A stretch of DNA of 64,000 nt from Flavobacterium sp. (GTDB lineage: Bacteria; Bacteroidota; Bacteroidia; Flavobacteriales; Flavobacteriaceae). The position numbers and the translations under genes were made by a program. The DNA lies in the NCBI RefSeq assembly GCF_039595935.1, contig NZ_JBCNKR010000006.1, positions 62,001 through 126,000 on the forward strand, written 5' to 3'. How positions within the stretch are numbered: the stretch's first letter is position 1; each line of letters opens with the position of its first letter. A model generated the notes under the pieces. That model made no database searches and was not told the DNA's origin. It worked only from the letters and a program-made list of their open reading frames with translations. This document shows, piece by piece, positions 1 to 8,379 of the stretch.

Positions 1-201
1 AAAGCACTTCCGGAGAAACAGCGTATTCAGCTAAAAAATGAAGATCATAAAGTTACTGACGGTATTTACGTTATTGGAACTTTAGCCGGCTGGAGAAGTC
101 AGCTTGCGATTGCTGCAGGAAGCGGTGCCGCTGTTGCCACAGATATTCTTACTTTATGGAATAACGGAACACAGACTCACTCGCACGACAGCATTCGATA
201 A
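1..201 (+). CDS. C-terminal end of a thioredoxin reductase-like FAD/NAD(P) oxidoreductase (partial)
   Basis: The reading frame is open from base 1 and stops at 199-201, giving the last 66 residues of a protein whose start lies outside the window. The segment DGIYVIGTLAGWRSQ followed by an Ala/Gly-rich helix (LAIAAGSGAAVATDIL) is the usual C-terminal FAD-contacting part of small pyridine nucleotide-disulfide oxidoreductases of the thioredoxin reductase class, where the conserved Asp contacts the flavin. Whether it reduces thioredoxin cannot be told, because the CxxC region is not in the window. The His-containing tail (THSHDS) carries no assigned role. It ends in a strong hairpin. Confidence 0.6.
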   Translation, partial: KALPEKQRIQLKNEDHKVTDGIYVIGTLAGWRSQLAIAAGSGAAVATDILTLWNNGTQTHSHDSIR

Positions 202-215
202 ATTATAAAACATTT

Positions 216-289
216 AAACCATATAAGTTATAAGTTCATATTATACTTTTCGTATAGAATTAAATGAACTTATATAACTTATATGGTTT
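216..289. terminator. Bidirectional hairpin between convergent genes
   Basis: An inverted repeat of about 24 bp per arm (arms near 216-239 and 264-289) with outer ends AAACCATATAAG and CTTATATGGTTT. It lies between the converging genes ending at 201 and 310, so it likely ends transcription from both. The outer ends recur in another hairpin at 23320-23369. Confidence 0.7.
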
Positions 290-309
290 ATTTTATTTTT
301 GTGTGATGT

Positions 310-627
310 TTATTTCACCGAAAGAATCTGTATTACTTTGATATGATTTTCTTCTTCGGTTTTCCAGAATTCTCCTTTTACTGAAACCACATCTCCAATT
401 TTTACTTGTTTGTAGTTTTGAGGTCCGCCAACGTTTACAATACTAATTGTTGCAAAATATACTCCTTTTTCATCAGTATTAATTTTTGCTGTGTAACCAT
501 CTTTTCCTGATTCGACCGATTCTACTTTTCCAGAAACTGTTCTAATATTGTTTTCTTTCATAGTTTTACAAGAAATTATAAAAGTCATTAAAACTACAAC
601 TAAACTTATTTTTTTTAGATTTTTCAT
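310..627 (-). CDS. Small lipoprotein of unknown function
   Basis: A 105-residue protein. I choose the ATG at 627 because it gives a compact signal peptide (MKNLKKISLVVVLMTFIISC) ending in a lipobox Cys; an upstream in-frame start would add an odd leader. After the Cys come about 80 residues with alternating hydrophobic strands and Val-Gly turns, for example VSGKVESVESGKDGYTAKI and IGDVVSVKGEFW. This pattern resembles a small OB-fold-like barrel, but I do not recognise a family. The protein is expected to be membrane-anchored in the envelope. It has no obvious operon partner; a repeat and a 90-base gap separate it from the next gene upstream. Confidence 0.6.
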   Translation of the reverse strand: MKNLKKISLVVVLMTFIISCKTMKENNIRTVSGKVESVESGKDGYTAKINTDEKGVYFATISIVNVGGPQNYKQVKIGDVVSVKGEFWKTEEENHIKVIQILSVK

Positions 628-640
628 ATTTTGAATATTT

Positions 641-684
641 AACCGCAAAGTACGCTAAGAATTACGCAGAGTTCGCTAAGTTTT
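641..684. repeat. Dispersed repeat, CGCAAAG/CGCTAAG family
   Basis: An intergenic element starting AACCGCAAAG and carrying CGCTAAG twice. Related copies occur at 45968-46026, 49435-49470 and 58131-58178, always outside genes. Confidence 0.55.
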
Positions 685-717
685 GTTTTATGTTACTATT
701 AAATTTTCAAACAAAAT

Positions 718-1083
718 TTATGCCAGCTGAATGCAGCTTCCGGCAATAACTTTTAAATTATCATTTAATTTTTTCCAGACTCTGATGTATTTAAAAACGC
801 CATTGACAGGATTATTGTCGTAAGTTCCTTTTAATGAAACGGTAACAGCAACTACAGCCGAATCATCAATTATATTAATATTTTGATCAGAAGCTTCAAG
901 AGAATCAATTTTCATTATTCCGGAACGATAAACGTTTAGATCAAACTCCTTTGTAATGGTTTGTCCGTCTGGCATGTTAAAAAGCAAATCATCATGAAGC
1001 ATTTGTTCCAAAAGGTCAACATCAGCGTTTTTAATTGCGGTTAAAAGTTCAATCTCGGCATTTACAATTAAATCTTTTTCCAT
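718..1083 (-). CDS. SnoaL-like / DUF4440 nuclear transport factor 2 family protein
   Basis: A 121-residue cytosolic protein with no signal peptide, starting at ATG 1083. The N-terminal helix EIELLTAIKNADVDLLEQMLHDD, a strand with NMPDGQ, and the C-terminal strands ending VFKYIRVWKK and KVIAGSC match the cone-shaped NTF2/SnoaL fold of the DUF4440 type. These small proteins bind or isomerise small molecules, but the substrate cannot be predicted. It lies 18 bases downstream of the S41 protease gene on the same strand, so it could be co-transcribed with it. Confidence 0.7.
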   Translation of the reverse strand: MEKDLIVNAEIELLTAIKNADVDLLEQMLHDDLLFNMPDGQTITKEFDLNVYRSGIMKIDSLEASDQNINIIDDSAVVAVTVSLKGTYDNNPVNGVFKYIRVWKKLNDNLKVIAGSCIQLA

Positions 1084-1101
1084 CAACTTAAAATTTTAAG
1101 A

Positions 1102-2679
1102 TTATTTCTTCGGAGTTAAAATAGTTTTAATCATGGCATCATCTTTTAAAATAACGTCATAATAATACATTTCTCCATATAATTGGCGGGCAAATTCTGC
1201 AGTAATATATCGGTTTACCAATGCTTTGGTTTTATCTAATTTAAGATCTAAACCAGTCATTAAAATATAGTTTTTAAACTTTTTAAAGTAAGCATCAGAA
1301 CTTTTCATTTTTTCTAAAAATTCATTAAAATGAAGTCCTGCAAATGCATTACGGTTTTTATCTAATTCTTCAAAAACAAAATGACCAACGATTCCGGTTT
1401 GAAGCAAATAAGCTACATTTTCATTTCCGTGCTCTGCTTCCATCGGAACAAAAACATCCGGAACGATTCCGCCGCCACCGTAAACGATTTTACCTTTTGG
1501 CGTTTTAAATTTTAAAGAATCAGCCACTTTTATGCTGTCTTTTGCATATAATTCTCCATTTGCGATTCTCGATTCAGATTCTTTAAAATATTCTTCGTTT
1601 CCTTTTTTATACGGTTTTTGAATCGATCTTCCGGTTGGCGTGTAATATCTCGCAACGGTCAAACGAACGGCAGATCCGTCGTTAAAATCCATTTCACGCT
1701 GTACTAAACCTTTTCCGAAAGAACGACGCCCTACAATAGTCCCTCGATCATTGTCCTGAATAGCTCCGGCCAGAATTTCACTTGCAGAAGCACTGTTTTC
1801 GTTTATTAAAACATATACTTTTCCGGTTTCAAAACTTCCGGCTTTTGTAGCGTAAGTTTTCTCGGTTGTTCCGTTTTTATTTTTGGTAAAAACAATCAGT
1901 TGTTTGTCTTTTAAAAATTCATCAGCAATGGCAATCGCTTCTTCCATATAACCTCCGCCATTATCGCGAAGATCAATTACAAGCGACTGAATTCCTTTTT
2001 GTTTTAAACGCGTTAATCCGGTTTTGAATTCATTAAAAGTCGTTTCGGCAAAACGATTGATTTTTATGTAACCGGTATTATTTCCAATTAATAAAGAAGC
2101 ATCGACACTTTTTATTGGAATTACATCTCGTTTAATTTTAAATTTCAATTTCTTTTGTTCTGATCGTCTAAAAACAGTCAATTCGATTTCAGAACCTTTG
2201 ATTCCTTTTAATTTTGAAAACAAACTGTCAGAAGGAAGTTTTCTGCCATACAATTTGGTTTTTCCTGCATATAAAATACGGTCGCCTGATTTTAGTCCTG
2301 CTTTTGCAGAAGGTCCGTTTTCGACTGGCTTGATAATCGCCACAGAATCTTTATACATATAAAAATTAATTCCGATGCCAACAAAATCACCTTTCATGCT
2401 TTCAGCAACTTCGGCTTGTTCGCTTGGCGGAATATAAACTGAATGCGGATCTAATTTAGAAAGAATATTATCGACTGTAAGATTTACGATCGAATCGGTA
2501 TTTACACTGTCAACATATTCGGTATTGATAAAATCAATTAGTTTATTCAGTTTGGTTTTAGAATAATTTTTAGCCAAAAGCTGATCATCTGCGGAAGCGC
2601 TTGACAAACTTCCTATCACAATTCCGAGAGCAAGGGTCGCTCCGATAATTATTGGCAGATATTTGGGATTAAATTTCAT
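1102..2679 (-). CDS. C-terminal processing peptidase, S41 family
   Basis: A 525-residue periplasmic serine protease anchored by an N-terminal membrane segment (residues about 7-26). A tail-specific protease N-domain (EYVDSVNTDSIV) is followed by a PDZ domain (about 85-170) and the S41 catalytic domain. The motif NENSASASEI supplies the nucleophile (Ser298) and FGKGLVQ supplies Lys323, 25 residues later, the spacing of the Ser-Lys dyad in Tsp/CtpA. The family trims or degrades envelope proteins from their C-terminus. The start codon overlaps the stop of the dCMP deaminase gene by four bases (ATGA), so translation is probably coupled. The length is normal for Bacteroidota CtpA proteins. Confidence 0.93.
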   Translation of the reverse strand: MKFNPKYLPIIIGATLALGIVIGSLSSASADDQLLAKNYSKTKLNKLIDFINTEYVDSVNTDSIVNLTVDNILSKLDPHSVYIPPSEQAEVAESMKGDFVGIGINFYMYKDSVAIIKPVENGPSAKAGLKSGDRILYAGKTKLYGRKLPSDSLFSKLKGIKGSEIELTVFRRSEQKKLKFKIKRDVIPIKSVDASLLIGNNTGYIKINRFAETTFNEFKTGLTRLKQKGIQSLVIDLRDNGGGYMEEAIAIADEFLKDKQLIVFTKNKNGTTEKTYATKAGSFETGKVYVLINENSASASEILAGAIQDNDRGTIVGRRSFGKGLVQREMDFNDGSAVRLTVARYYTPTGRSIQKPYKKGNEEYFKESESRIANGELYAKDSIKVADSLKFKTPKGKIVYGGGGIVPDVFVPMEAEHGNENVAYLLQTGIVGHFVFEELDKNRNAFAGLHFNEFLEKMKSSDAYFKKFKNYILMTGLDLKLDKTKALVNRYITAEFARQLYGEMYYYDVILKDDAMIKTILTPKK

Positions 2680-3110
2680 TGCTCTTCTAAAACAGGAATA
2701 TGTTCTACTTCGATACCCGCTTTTATTAAAAACTGAAGTCCGGAATCATCACGATATCCGTCCTGATACACCACTCTTTTTATTCCGGATTGATGTATTA
2801 ATTTGCTGCATTCTTTACAAGGTGAAAGTGTAATATATAAAGTGGCACCTTCACAAGACTGAGTAGATCTTGCTACTTTCAGGATTGCATTTGCTTCGGC
2901 ATGCAAAACATCCCAGCGCGTTAATCCTTCTTCGTCTTCACAGCAATTTTCAAATCCGGATGGTGTTCCGTTGTAACCATCAGAAATGATCATTCTGTCT
3001 TTTACGATAATAGCTCCTACTTGTTTACGCTTGCAGTATGATAAAAGACTCCATTCTTTGGCAATTCGCAAATAAGCTTTATCGTATTTATTTAATTTTT
3101 TTACTTCCAT
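2676..3110 (-). CDS. Deoxycytidylate (dCMP) deaminase family protein
   Basis: A 144-residue zinc enzyme of the cytidine/deoxycytidylate deaminase superfamily. It converts dCMP to dUMP, feeding thymidylate synthesis. The zinc and catalytic motif is present: His70-Ala-Glu72 (HAEANAI) and PCKEC, with Cys98 and Cys101. The N-terminal DKAYLRIAKEWSLLSYCKR and the GYNGTPSG loop are typical of dCMP deaminases and of related ComE-type proteins. It sits between the HupE-like gene (7 bases upstream) and the S41 protease (4-base overlap), so the three probably form one transcript. The metabolic link between them is not obvious. Confidence 0.9.
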   Translation of the reverse strand: MEVKKLNKYDKAYLRIAKEWSLLSYCKRKQVGAIIVKDRMIISDGYNGTPSGFENCCEDEEGLTRWDVLHAEANAILKVARSTQSCEGATLYITLSPCKECSKLIHQSGIKRVVYQDGYRDDSGLQFLIKAGIEVEHIPVLEEQ

Positions 3111-3117
3111 TTGTTTT

Positions 3118-3711
3118 TTATCTGTTCCAAATTGGACTTTCTATAATCATCGGAATTACAACTCCAATGATAAAGGCTGACATTACCAATGCCCAATCGC
3201 GTTTTGAAAAACGAAATACTGTTTGCACAATATATGAGATTACCAAAACCACAAAAACAACTACTAATTGTGCTGCTTCAATTCCTAAAGCAAATTCTCC
3301 TAAAGGTAATAATTTTGAAGCCGCCGAACCACCTAAAATTGTTTTAAAATAGTTTGAGAACCCAAGTCCGTGTATAATTCCAAAGAACAAAGTCACAAAA
3401 AACACCACGTTTACTCCGTCATTTTTAGCCGCTTTTCCTGCGGTAAAAAGATGATACAGCGCCGTTATCAAAATCGTAATCGGAATTAAAAACTCTACTA
3501 TATTTACTTTTATGGCAATTATTCCGAAAACTGAAAGTATTAAGGCTAATGTGTGACCGATTGTAAAAACCGAAACCAAAAGCAAAATACGTTTCCAGTC
3601 TTTAAAAGTATACGGAACAGTTAATGCGATTAAAAAAAGAACGTGATCGTAAGCGTTGATATCTAAAACATGCTTTAATCCTATTTGAAAATAAATCCAA
3701 AATTGCGACAT
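3118..3711 (-). CDS. HupE/UreJ-like integral membrane protein
   Basis: A 197-residue inner-membrane protein with about six hydrophobic segments. The family signature is visible as an N-terminal GLKHVLDINAYDHVLFLIAL, followed by FTIGHTLALILSV and FFGIIHGLGFSNYF, which hold the conserved histidines. HupE/UreJ proteins are linked to nickel or cobalt uptake in hydrogenase and urease clusters. No such enzyme is in this window, so the substrate is unknown; this short version is common in Bacteroidota. It is the first gene of the block running down to the S41 protease. Confidence 0.8.
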   Translation of the reverse strand: MSQFWIYFQIGLKHVLDINAYDHVLFLIALTVPYTFKDWKRILLLVSVFTIGHTLALILSVFGIIAIKVNIVEFLIPITILITALYHLFTAGKAAKNDGVNVVFFVTLFFGIIHGLGFSNYFKTILGGSAASKLLPLGEFALGIEAAQLVVVFVVLVISYIVQTVFRFSKRDWALVMSAFIIGVVIPMIIESPIWNR

Positions 3712-3850
3712 ACGGGTAATACTATTAAATGATTAGGGGTTGTAAACTTACGATTTATTTTGAAGATTTTAAGATGCGGATTCTTAAAACAACAAGTAAA
3801 AATAAGTTAAATTTATGAGAAATTTAAAATTGTTAAATTAAAATAAGATT

Positions 3851-3858
3851 TATCTTTG
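3851..3858 (+). promoter_or_regulatory. Promoter -7 element for the terB-like gene
   Basis: TATCTTTG is a perfect TAnnTTTG Bacteroidota -7 element, 23 bases before the ATG at 3882. A TTG occurs about 20 bases upstream, as expected for the -33 element. Confidence 0.65.
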
Positions 3859-3881
3859 TTCAATAAAAACCCATTTTAATT

Positions 3882-4313
3882 ATGCCATTTTCAGAATTAT
3901 TTGATAACGAATTCAAACAAAGAAACAGAGGTCATTTCTCTGCAATTGTGCGTGTAGCGTTTGCTGACGGTAAAGTAAGTCCAGAAGAAAAAGAGTTTTT
4001 GGACAAATTAGCTTCAAGATTAGAAATTTCAGAAGAAGAATATACAGAAATCCTTAAAGATCCGTGGAAACATCCAATAAACCCACCTTATTTATACACA
4101 CAGCGTTTAGAACGTTTGTATGATTTGGCAAGAATGGTACACGTTGACCACCATTTAGGAGACCAACAGGAAGTTATGCTTACCCGTATGGGATTAGCAT
4201 TAGGTTTTACTCCTGGAAACGTTAATTATATTGTTTCAAAAGCATTGTCTCTAATTGACAAAAAAGTTGATTTGGATACTTTTCTTTTTGAAATGGAAAA
4301 TATGAATAAATAG
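3882..4313 (+). CDS. TerB-like tellurite resistance / acidic-helix protein
   Basis: A 143-residue soluble, mostly helical protein. The segment AIVRVAFADGKVSPEEKEFLDKLASRL is the typical TerB motif, with acidic residues that bind metal in this fold, and a second related helical pair follows (LARMVHVDHHLGDQQEVMLTRMGLALG). TerB-domain proteins occur in stress and envelope systems far from tellurite operons, and here it stands alone, so the tellurite label says little. It has its own promoter and terminator. Confidence 0.75.
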   Translation: MPFSELFDNEFKQRNRGHFSAIVRVAFADGKVSPEEKEFLDKLASRLEISEEEYTEILKDPWKHPINPPYLYTQRLERLYDLARMVHVDHHLGDQQEVMLTRMGLALGFTPGNVNYIVSKALSLIDKKVDLDTFLFEMENMNK

Positions 4314-4325
4314 TTTTTTAGTTTT

Positions 4326-4443
4326 CAGTCGCAGTTTTCAGATTGTGCTGTAATTTTTAAATACTATATCAAATTATAAACCCGACAGGTTTTAAAAACC
4401 TGTCGGGTTTATTTTTTTAAGTCCAGGCTGAAAACTGCGACTG
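4326..4443. repeat. Inverted repeat flanking a terminator
   Basis: A perfect 16-base inverted pair, CAGTCGCAGTTTTCAG at 4326-4341 and its complement at 4428-4443, encloses the hairpin at 4378-4410. The same CAGTxxCAGTTTTCAGT wording recurs at 29061-29150 and 54860-54925. Confidence 0.6.
4378..4410. terminator. Bidirectional terminator between terB-like gene and fbp
   Basis: A hairpin with arms AAACCCGACAGGT and ACCTGTCGGGTTT and a TTTTAAAA centre, followed by a T-run. It lies between convergent genes. A close relative is at 39765-39797. Confidence 0.8.
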
Positions 4444-4468
4444 TGACTGAACACTAAAAACTGATCAC

Positions 4469-5473
4469 TCACTCAGCCGCCATAAATTCCTCGGCTTTTT
4501 CTACCATCTTATAGCTTCCGCAAAAGAAAGGCACTCTTTGGTGCAATTCAGTTGGCTGGATTTCCATAATTCTTCCAAAACCATCTGTTGCTTTTCCTCC
4601 TGCTTGTTCTGCTAAAAAAGCCATCGGGTTACATTCGTACAATAAACGTAATTTCCCTTTTGGTGCTTTTGAACTTGTCGGATAAATATAAATTCCACCT
4701 TTAATCATATTTCGATGAAAATCGGCTACCAAACTTCCAATGTATCTCGAAGTGTATGGTCTGTCTCCTTCTTCTCGCTGGCAGTATTTAATGTAATTTT
4801 TTACTCCCTGCGGAAAATGGACATAGTTTCCTTCGTTTACCGAATAAATGTTCCCATTTTCTGGAAATTTCATGTTTGGATGCGAAAGATAAAATGTACC
4901 TATCGCTGGATTTAACGTAAAACCATTTACGCCATGTCCTGTCGTATACACAAGCATGGTTGAAGTTCCATAAATTACATAGCCTGCTGCAACTTGATTG
5001 ATTCCCGGCTGTAAAAAATCCTCGCTAGTTACCGGAGTTCCTATTGGAGTAACTCTTCTAAAAACAGAAAAGATAGTTCCCACAGAAACATTTACATCAA
5101 TGTTTGAAGATCCGTCAAGCGGATCCATTAAGATCACGTACTTATTATTATGACTGTTGTCGCTCCCCTGAACAGTAATAAAATCGTCGTTTTCTTCAGA
5201 AGCAATACCACAGACAATCTCACGGTTTATTAACGTCTGGATAAATACTTCGTTTGCATAGACATCTAATTTTTGCTGGTCTTCACCTTGAATATTCTGT
5301 TCGCCTGCCGCGCCCACAATATCTACTAAACCCGCTTGGTTTACTTTATGATTGACCACTTTTGCTGCCAATCGAATAGAGTTGATAATTCGCGAGAGTT
5401 CTCCCGACGAATACTGAAATGCTTTTTGGTTCTCAATAATAAACTCTCCCAGTGTTTTATTGCGTTCTTCCAT
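4469..5473 (-). CDS. fbp: Fructose-1,6-bisphosphatase class I
   Basis: A 334-residue cytosolic phosphatase that hydrolyses fructose 1,6-bisphosphate to fructose 6-phosphate in gluconeogenesis. The metal and phosphate site DPLDGSSN is at residues 117-124, preceded by SEEND (92-96), the acidic metal-binding cluster. The C-terminal [21 protein letters not shown], with the conserved Cys-Asn-Pro and Glu-Gln, is typical of class I. The length matches the family (about 330-340). It is a single gene with its own upstream region and the shared terminator at 4378-4410. Confidence 0.97.
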   Translation of the reverse strand: MEERNKTLGEFIIENQKAFQYSSGELSRIINSIRLAAKVVNHKVNQAGLVDIVGAAGEQNIQGEDQQKLDVYANEVFIQTLINREIVCGIASEENDDFITVQGSDNSHNNKYVILMDPLDGSSNIDVNVSVGTIFSVFRRVTPIGTPVTSEDFLQPGINQVAAGYVIYGTSTMLVYTTGHGVNGFTLNPAIGTFYLSHPNMKFPENGNIYSVNEGNYVHFPQGVKNYIKYCQREEGDRPYTSRYIGSLVADFHRNMIKGGIYIYPTSSKAPKGKLRLLYECNPMAFLAEQAGGKATDGFGRIMEIQPTELHQRVPFFCGSYKMVEKAEEFMAAE

Positions 5474-5565
5474 TTCTAAATCGTTATAGTTTTATTTTTA
5501 AGTCACAAATATCGCTTATTTTGTGAGAATGATTTAAAAATTATTTTGTTTGTTTGCTACTATTG

Positions 5566-5573
5566 TATATTTG
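5566..5573 (+). promoter_or_regulatory. Promoter -7 element for the GNAT gene
   Basis: TATATTTG is a perfect TAnnTTTG match, with TTTG at 5545-5548 as a possible -33 element 17 bases upstream. The ATG follows at 5645, leaving a leader of roughly 65 bases. Confidence 0.65.
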
Positions 5574-5644
5574 CTAACAATCTGCAAAAAGCATCCAATA
5601 AAATGACGCTTTTTTAGATAATAAATAGTTAAAAATAAGAATAT

Positions 5645-6133
5645 ATGAATATTAGAAAAGGAAATCCTGAAGATATGAAATCGGTGTTAGGGCTTATTCA
5701 GGAGCTTGCAATATTCGAAAAAGAACCCGATGCGGTTGTCATTACAGAGGAAGATTTAGTGCGCGACGGTTTTGGCGAAAAACCATTATTTCACGTTTTT
5801 GTTGCAGAGATCGAAAACGAAGAAAAACAAAAAGAAATTGTTGGAATTGCGTTGTATTATTACCGCTATTCTACCTGGAAAGGAAAGACGATTCATCTTG
5901 AAGATTTGATTGTAAAAGAGAAGATGCGAGGCACAGGTTTAGGTTCTGCCCTTTATGCTGAAATCATGAAACAAGGAAAAAGAGACAATGTTAGAAGAGT
6001 GGAATGGAATGTTTTGGATTGGAATACTCCAGCTGTTAATTTTTACAAGAATTCTGGCGCGAGAATTCTCGATGGCTGGCAGGTTGTTCAAATGGATGAA
6101 ACGGGAATTAATTCGTTCTTAGAAAAATTATAA
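5645..6133 (+). CDS. GNAT family N-acetyltransferase, diamine acetyltransferase-like
   Basis: A 162-residue acetyl-CoA-dependent N-acetyltransferase. The acetyl-CoA-binding loop is seen as KMRGTGLGSAL (about 91-101). The segments ALYYYRYSTWKGKTIHLEDL and WNVLDWNTPAVNFYKNSGA are those of the spermidine/spermine (SSAT-like) and thialysine acetyltransferase branch, so a polyamine or diamine substrate is plausible but unproven. It is a single gene upstream of aspartate kinase, separated from it by a palindromic repeat. Confidence 0.85.
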   Translation: MNIRKGNPEDMKSVLGLIQELAIFEKEPDAVVITEEDLVRDGFGEKPLFHVFVAEIENEEKQKEIVGIALYYYRYSTWKGKTIHLEDLIVKEKMRGTGLGSALYAEIMKQGKRDNVRRVEWNVLDWNTPAVNFYKNSGARILDGWQVVQMDETGINSFLEKL

Positions 6134-6147
6134 AAAAAAAATATTTA

Positions 6148-6256
6148 GCCACAGATTATAAAGATTAAAAGGATTTTAAAATCTGTGGCAATTCGCCACG
6201 AATTCACGAATTTTTATTCGTAAAGATTAGAAAAAAAAAGTTCGTGAATTCGTGGC
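6148..6256. repeat. Two adjacent palindromic repeats (GCCACAGATT and GCCACGAATTCACGAA families)
   Basis: The first inverted pair is GCCACAGATT at 6148-6157 and its complement at 6180-6189. The second is a 16-base pair at 6195-6210 and 6241-6256. The first family recurs at 49363-49425 and 62312-62390. Confidence 0.7.
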
Positions 6257-6285
6257 AAAAAAAATCTAAAAATCTAAAATTAAAA

Positions 6286-7545
6286 ATGAGAGTATTTAAA
6301 TTTGGTGGTGCATCGGTAAAAGATGCAGATGGAATTAAAAACGTATACGACGTTTTACAAAAAGTGGGTTATGAAGACGTGATTTTGGTAGTTTCTGCGA
6401 TGGGAAAAACTACAAATGCTCTCGAAGTTGTAATCAAGAATTACTTTGAAAAATCGACAGAATTAAATGCTTCTGTTCAAGAAATTAAAAAATATCACAA
6501 TCAAATCTTATTGGATTTGTTTGAAGATGAAAATCATGCCGTTTTTACAGCTGTAAATGCTCAGTTTGACGAATTAGAATACTTCTTGGCGCATAATAAA
6601 TCTCCAAATTACAACTTTGTTTACGATCAGGTGGTAAGTTTTGGTGAATTGATTTCGACTAATATCTTAAGCCATTATATGAATTTTAGAGGAATTCAGA
6701 CGCAATGGCTTGATGTTCGTAATTTCATTAAAACGAATGCAAACTACAGAGATGCAGAAGTTGACTGGGAAACTACGCAGCAAAACATCAGCAAAAATGT
6801 ACCTAGAAAACAATTAAATATCACACAAGGTTTCTTAGGTGCAGACGAAAATAATTTTACAACAACTCTTGGCCGTGAGGGTTCTGATTATACTGCCGGA
6901 ATTTTTGCTTACTGCTTAAACGCTGAAAGTGTAACAATCTGGAAAGACGTTCCTGGAGTTATGAATGCCGATCCGCGCTATTTTGAAAATGCAAGTTTGT
7001 TAAACCAAATTTCATATCGTGAAGCTATCGAATTGGCATTTTATGGAGCAACGGTTATTCACCCAAAAACATTACAGCCATTACAGAAAAAAGAAATTCC
7101 GTTGTATGTAAAATCATTCGTTAATCCTTTATTAAAAGGAACTTGCGTTTCTAAAGGTGTAGATTTGGAACCGCAATATCCATGTTTTATCGTAAAAAGA
7201 GAACAGCTTTTAATTTCGCTTTCTTCTATTGATTTCTCTTTCATTATGGAAGAAAACATCAGTGAGATTTTTGGATTATTCCACGAATTCAAAATCAAAG
7301 TAAACTTGATTCAGAACTCAGCAATTAGTTTCTCTGTTTGTGTGGAAGATAAATTTGGAAATTTCCCAGAATTGAATGCTATTCTTTCTAAAAAATTCAA
7401 AGTGGAATACAGCGAAAATGTAACCTTATATACAATCCGTCACTTTACAGAAGAGGCAGCGCAAACTGTCGAGGCAAACAAAGAAGTTCTACTAAAACAA
7501 GTTAGTCGCGAAACTATGCAGATTGTCACTAAAGAATTAATCTAA
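6286..7545 (+). CDS. Aspartate kinase (monofunctional)
   Basis: A 419-residue kinase that phosphorylates L-aspartate, the first step to lysine, methionine, threonine and diaminopimelate. The start is ATG 6286, because the family N-terminus is MRVFKFGGASV; the upstream in-frame ATG at 6244 lies inside a palindromic repeat. The nucleotide-binding region is seen as TTLGREGSDYTAGIFAYCL and the following VTIWKDVPGVMNADPR is the catalytic-domain signature. The C-terminal third (about 310-400) is a weakly conserved ACT-type region likely used for feedback control. No homoserine dehydrogenase is fused or adjacent. Confidence 0.93.
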   Translation: MRVFKFGGASVKDADGIKNVYDVLQKVGYEDVILVVSAMGKTTNALEVVIKNYFEKSTELNASVQEIKKYHNQILLDLFEDENHAVFTAVNAQFDELEYFLAHNKSPNYNFVYDQVVSFGELISTNILSHYMNFRGIQTQWLDVRNFIKTNANYRDAEVDWETTQQNISKNVPRKQLNITQGFLGADENNFTTTLGREGSDYTAGIFAYCLNAESVTIWKDVPGVMNADPRYFENASLLNQISYREAIELAFYGATVIHPKTLQPLQKKEIPLYVKSFVNPLLKGTCVSKGVDLEPQYPCFIVKREQLLISLSSIDFSFIMEENISEIFGLFHEFKIKVNLIQNSAISFSVCVEDKFGNFPELNAILSKKFKVEYSENVTLYTIRHFTEEAAQTVEANKEVLLKQVSRETMQIVTKELI

Positions 7546-7589
7546 TATTGCTTTATAAAAGGTAATTATTTCAATTCAAATATATTTAG

Positions 7590-7616
7590 AAAGGCTTCGC
7601 TTAATTGTGAAGCCTT
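7590..7616 (+). terminator. Rho-independent terminator after aspartate kinase
   Basis: A stem AAAGGCTTC / GAAGCCTTT with a 9-base loop followed by TTTT, 45 bases after the stop codon. Confidence 0.8.
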
Positions 7617-7690
7617 TTTTATTACGAAAGAATTTTCTCTATTTTATCTATTTTTTTATTAAATTTACTTTTCTTTCTAAAGAACCTAAA

Positions 7691-7891
7691 ATGAGTAAAA
7701 AAAGTTTTTTATTGGTTTTCATTATCCTTGGTTTATTATACGTCAGTATATCTTTAAGTCCGTTGCTTACAAAGGATATCAAAGACATTTCTTTTTCAGA
7801 TTTTAGATTGGTAATTGGTCCATTTTTATCTACAGTTGGAATTCTTATAACCTATACACAATTGAAAAAAGGAAAAGCCAACAAGCAATAA
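7691..7891 (+). CDS. Small two-helix membrane protein, unknown
   Basis: A 66-residue protein starting MSKKSFLLVFIILGL at ATG 7691, chosen because an upstream in-frame start at 7607 falls in the terminator region. Two hydrophobic helices (about 5-26 and 41-58) are separated by a short polar segment (TKDIKDISFSD), and the tail is basic (KKGKANKQ). No family recognised. It is 30 bases before the SdpI-like gene on the same strand and probably co-transcribed with it. Confidence 0.5.
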   Translation: MSKKSFLLVFIILGLLYVSISLSPLLTKDIKDISFSDFRLVIGPFLSTVGILITYTQLKKGKANKQ

Positions 7892-7921
7892 CAGTTTTTC
7901 TAGCCAGAAAGAAATAAAAAA

Positions 7922-8263
7922 ATGGAAGTACTAAATCTTTTATCTAAAAACCCGATTGTTGCTATCTCATTGGCTATAATCCTTATAACTAAACTATTTC
8001 CTCCAAAGAATATAAATTCTTTATATGGATATCGAACAGCAACTTCTATGAAAAGCAAATCAAACTGGGACTTTGCTCAAAAATACAGCACAAATCTTTT
8101 ATTACTTCTATTATCATTCCTACTTTTAGTTCAAATTGTATTGTACCTAACATATGGAAGTACGTCACTAACTGATTCATCAACATTTATAAGTTTGATA
8201 TTATGTGTTGTTATTGTTATATATAAAACAGAAAAGAAGTTAAAAACGAAATCTCTTCATTAA
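7922..8263 (+). CDS. SdpI family small membrane protein
   Basis: A 113-residue protein with three hydrophobic segments (about 10-24, 55-75 and 85-103). Between the first two is INSLYGYRTATSMKSKSNWDFAQ, split here as INSLYGYRT and SMKSKSNW...AQ, the signature of SdpI-type proteins. In Bacillus subtilis SdpI confers immunity to the SdpC peptide toxin and helps sequester a repressor; many Bacteroidota copies have unknown roles. No SdpC-like gene is recognised here. The adjacent 66-residue membrane protein is its likely operon partner. Confidence 0.7.
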   Translation: MEVLNLLSKNPIVAISLAIILITKLFPPKNINSLYGYRTATSMKSKSNWDFAQKYSTNLLLLLLSFLLLVQIVLYLTYGSTSLTDSSTFISLILCVVIVIYKTEKKLKTKSLH

Positions 8264-8379
8264 CTATTAATCATAATTGCATTAGGATAATAAATCAATA
8301 AGAGAATAAACAATTCATTGAAAATGATAAACAGTCTGAATCATCGCCTAAATGCTTATATCTAAAAGCATTAAGCAAT

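Noticed and set aside
4378..4410. A phage attachment-like direct repeat with 39765-39797
   Set aside because: Both are terminator hairpins between convergent genes; no integrase is present and the genes between are ordinary chromosome genes.
6244..6285. A longer start for aspartate kinase
   Set aside because: The extension is repeat sequence; KFGG must lie at the N-terminus, as it does from 6286.
7059..7298. A minus-strand frame within aspartate kinase
   Set aside because: A shadow of a conserved gene without its own signals.
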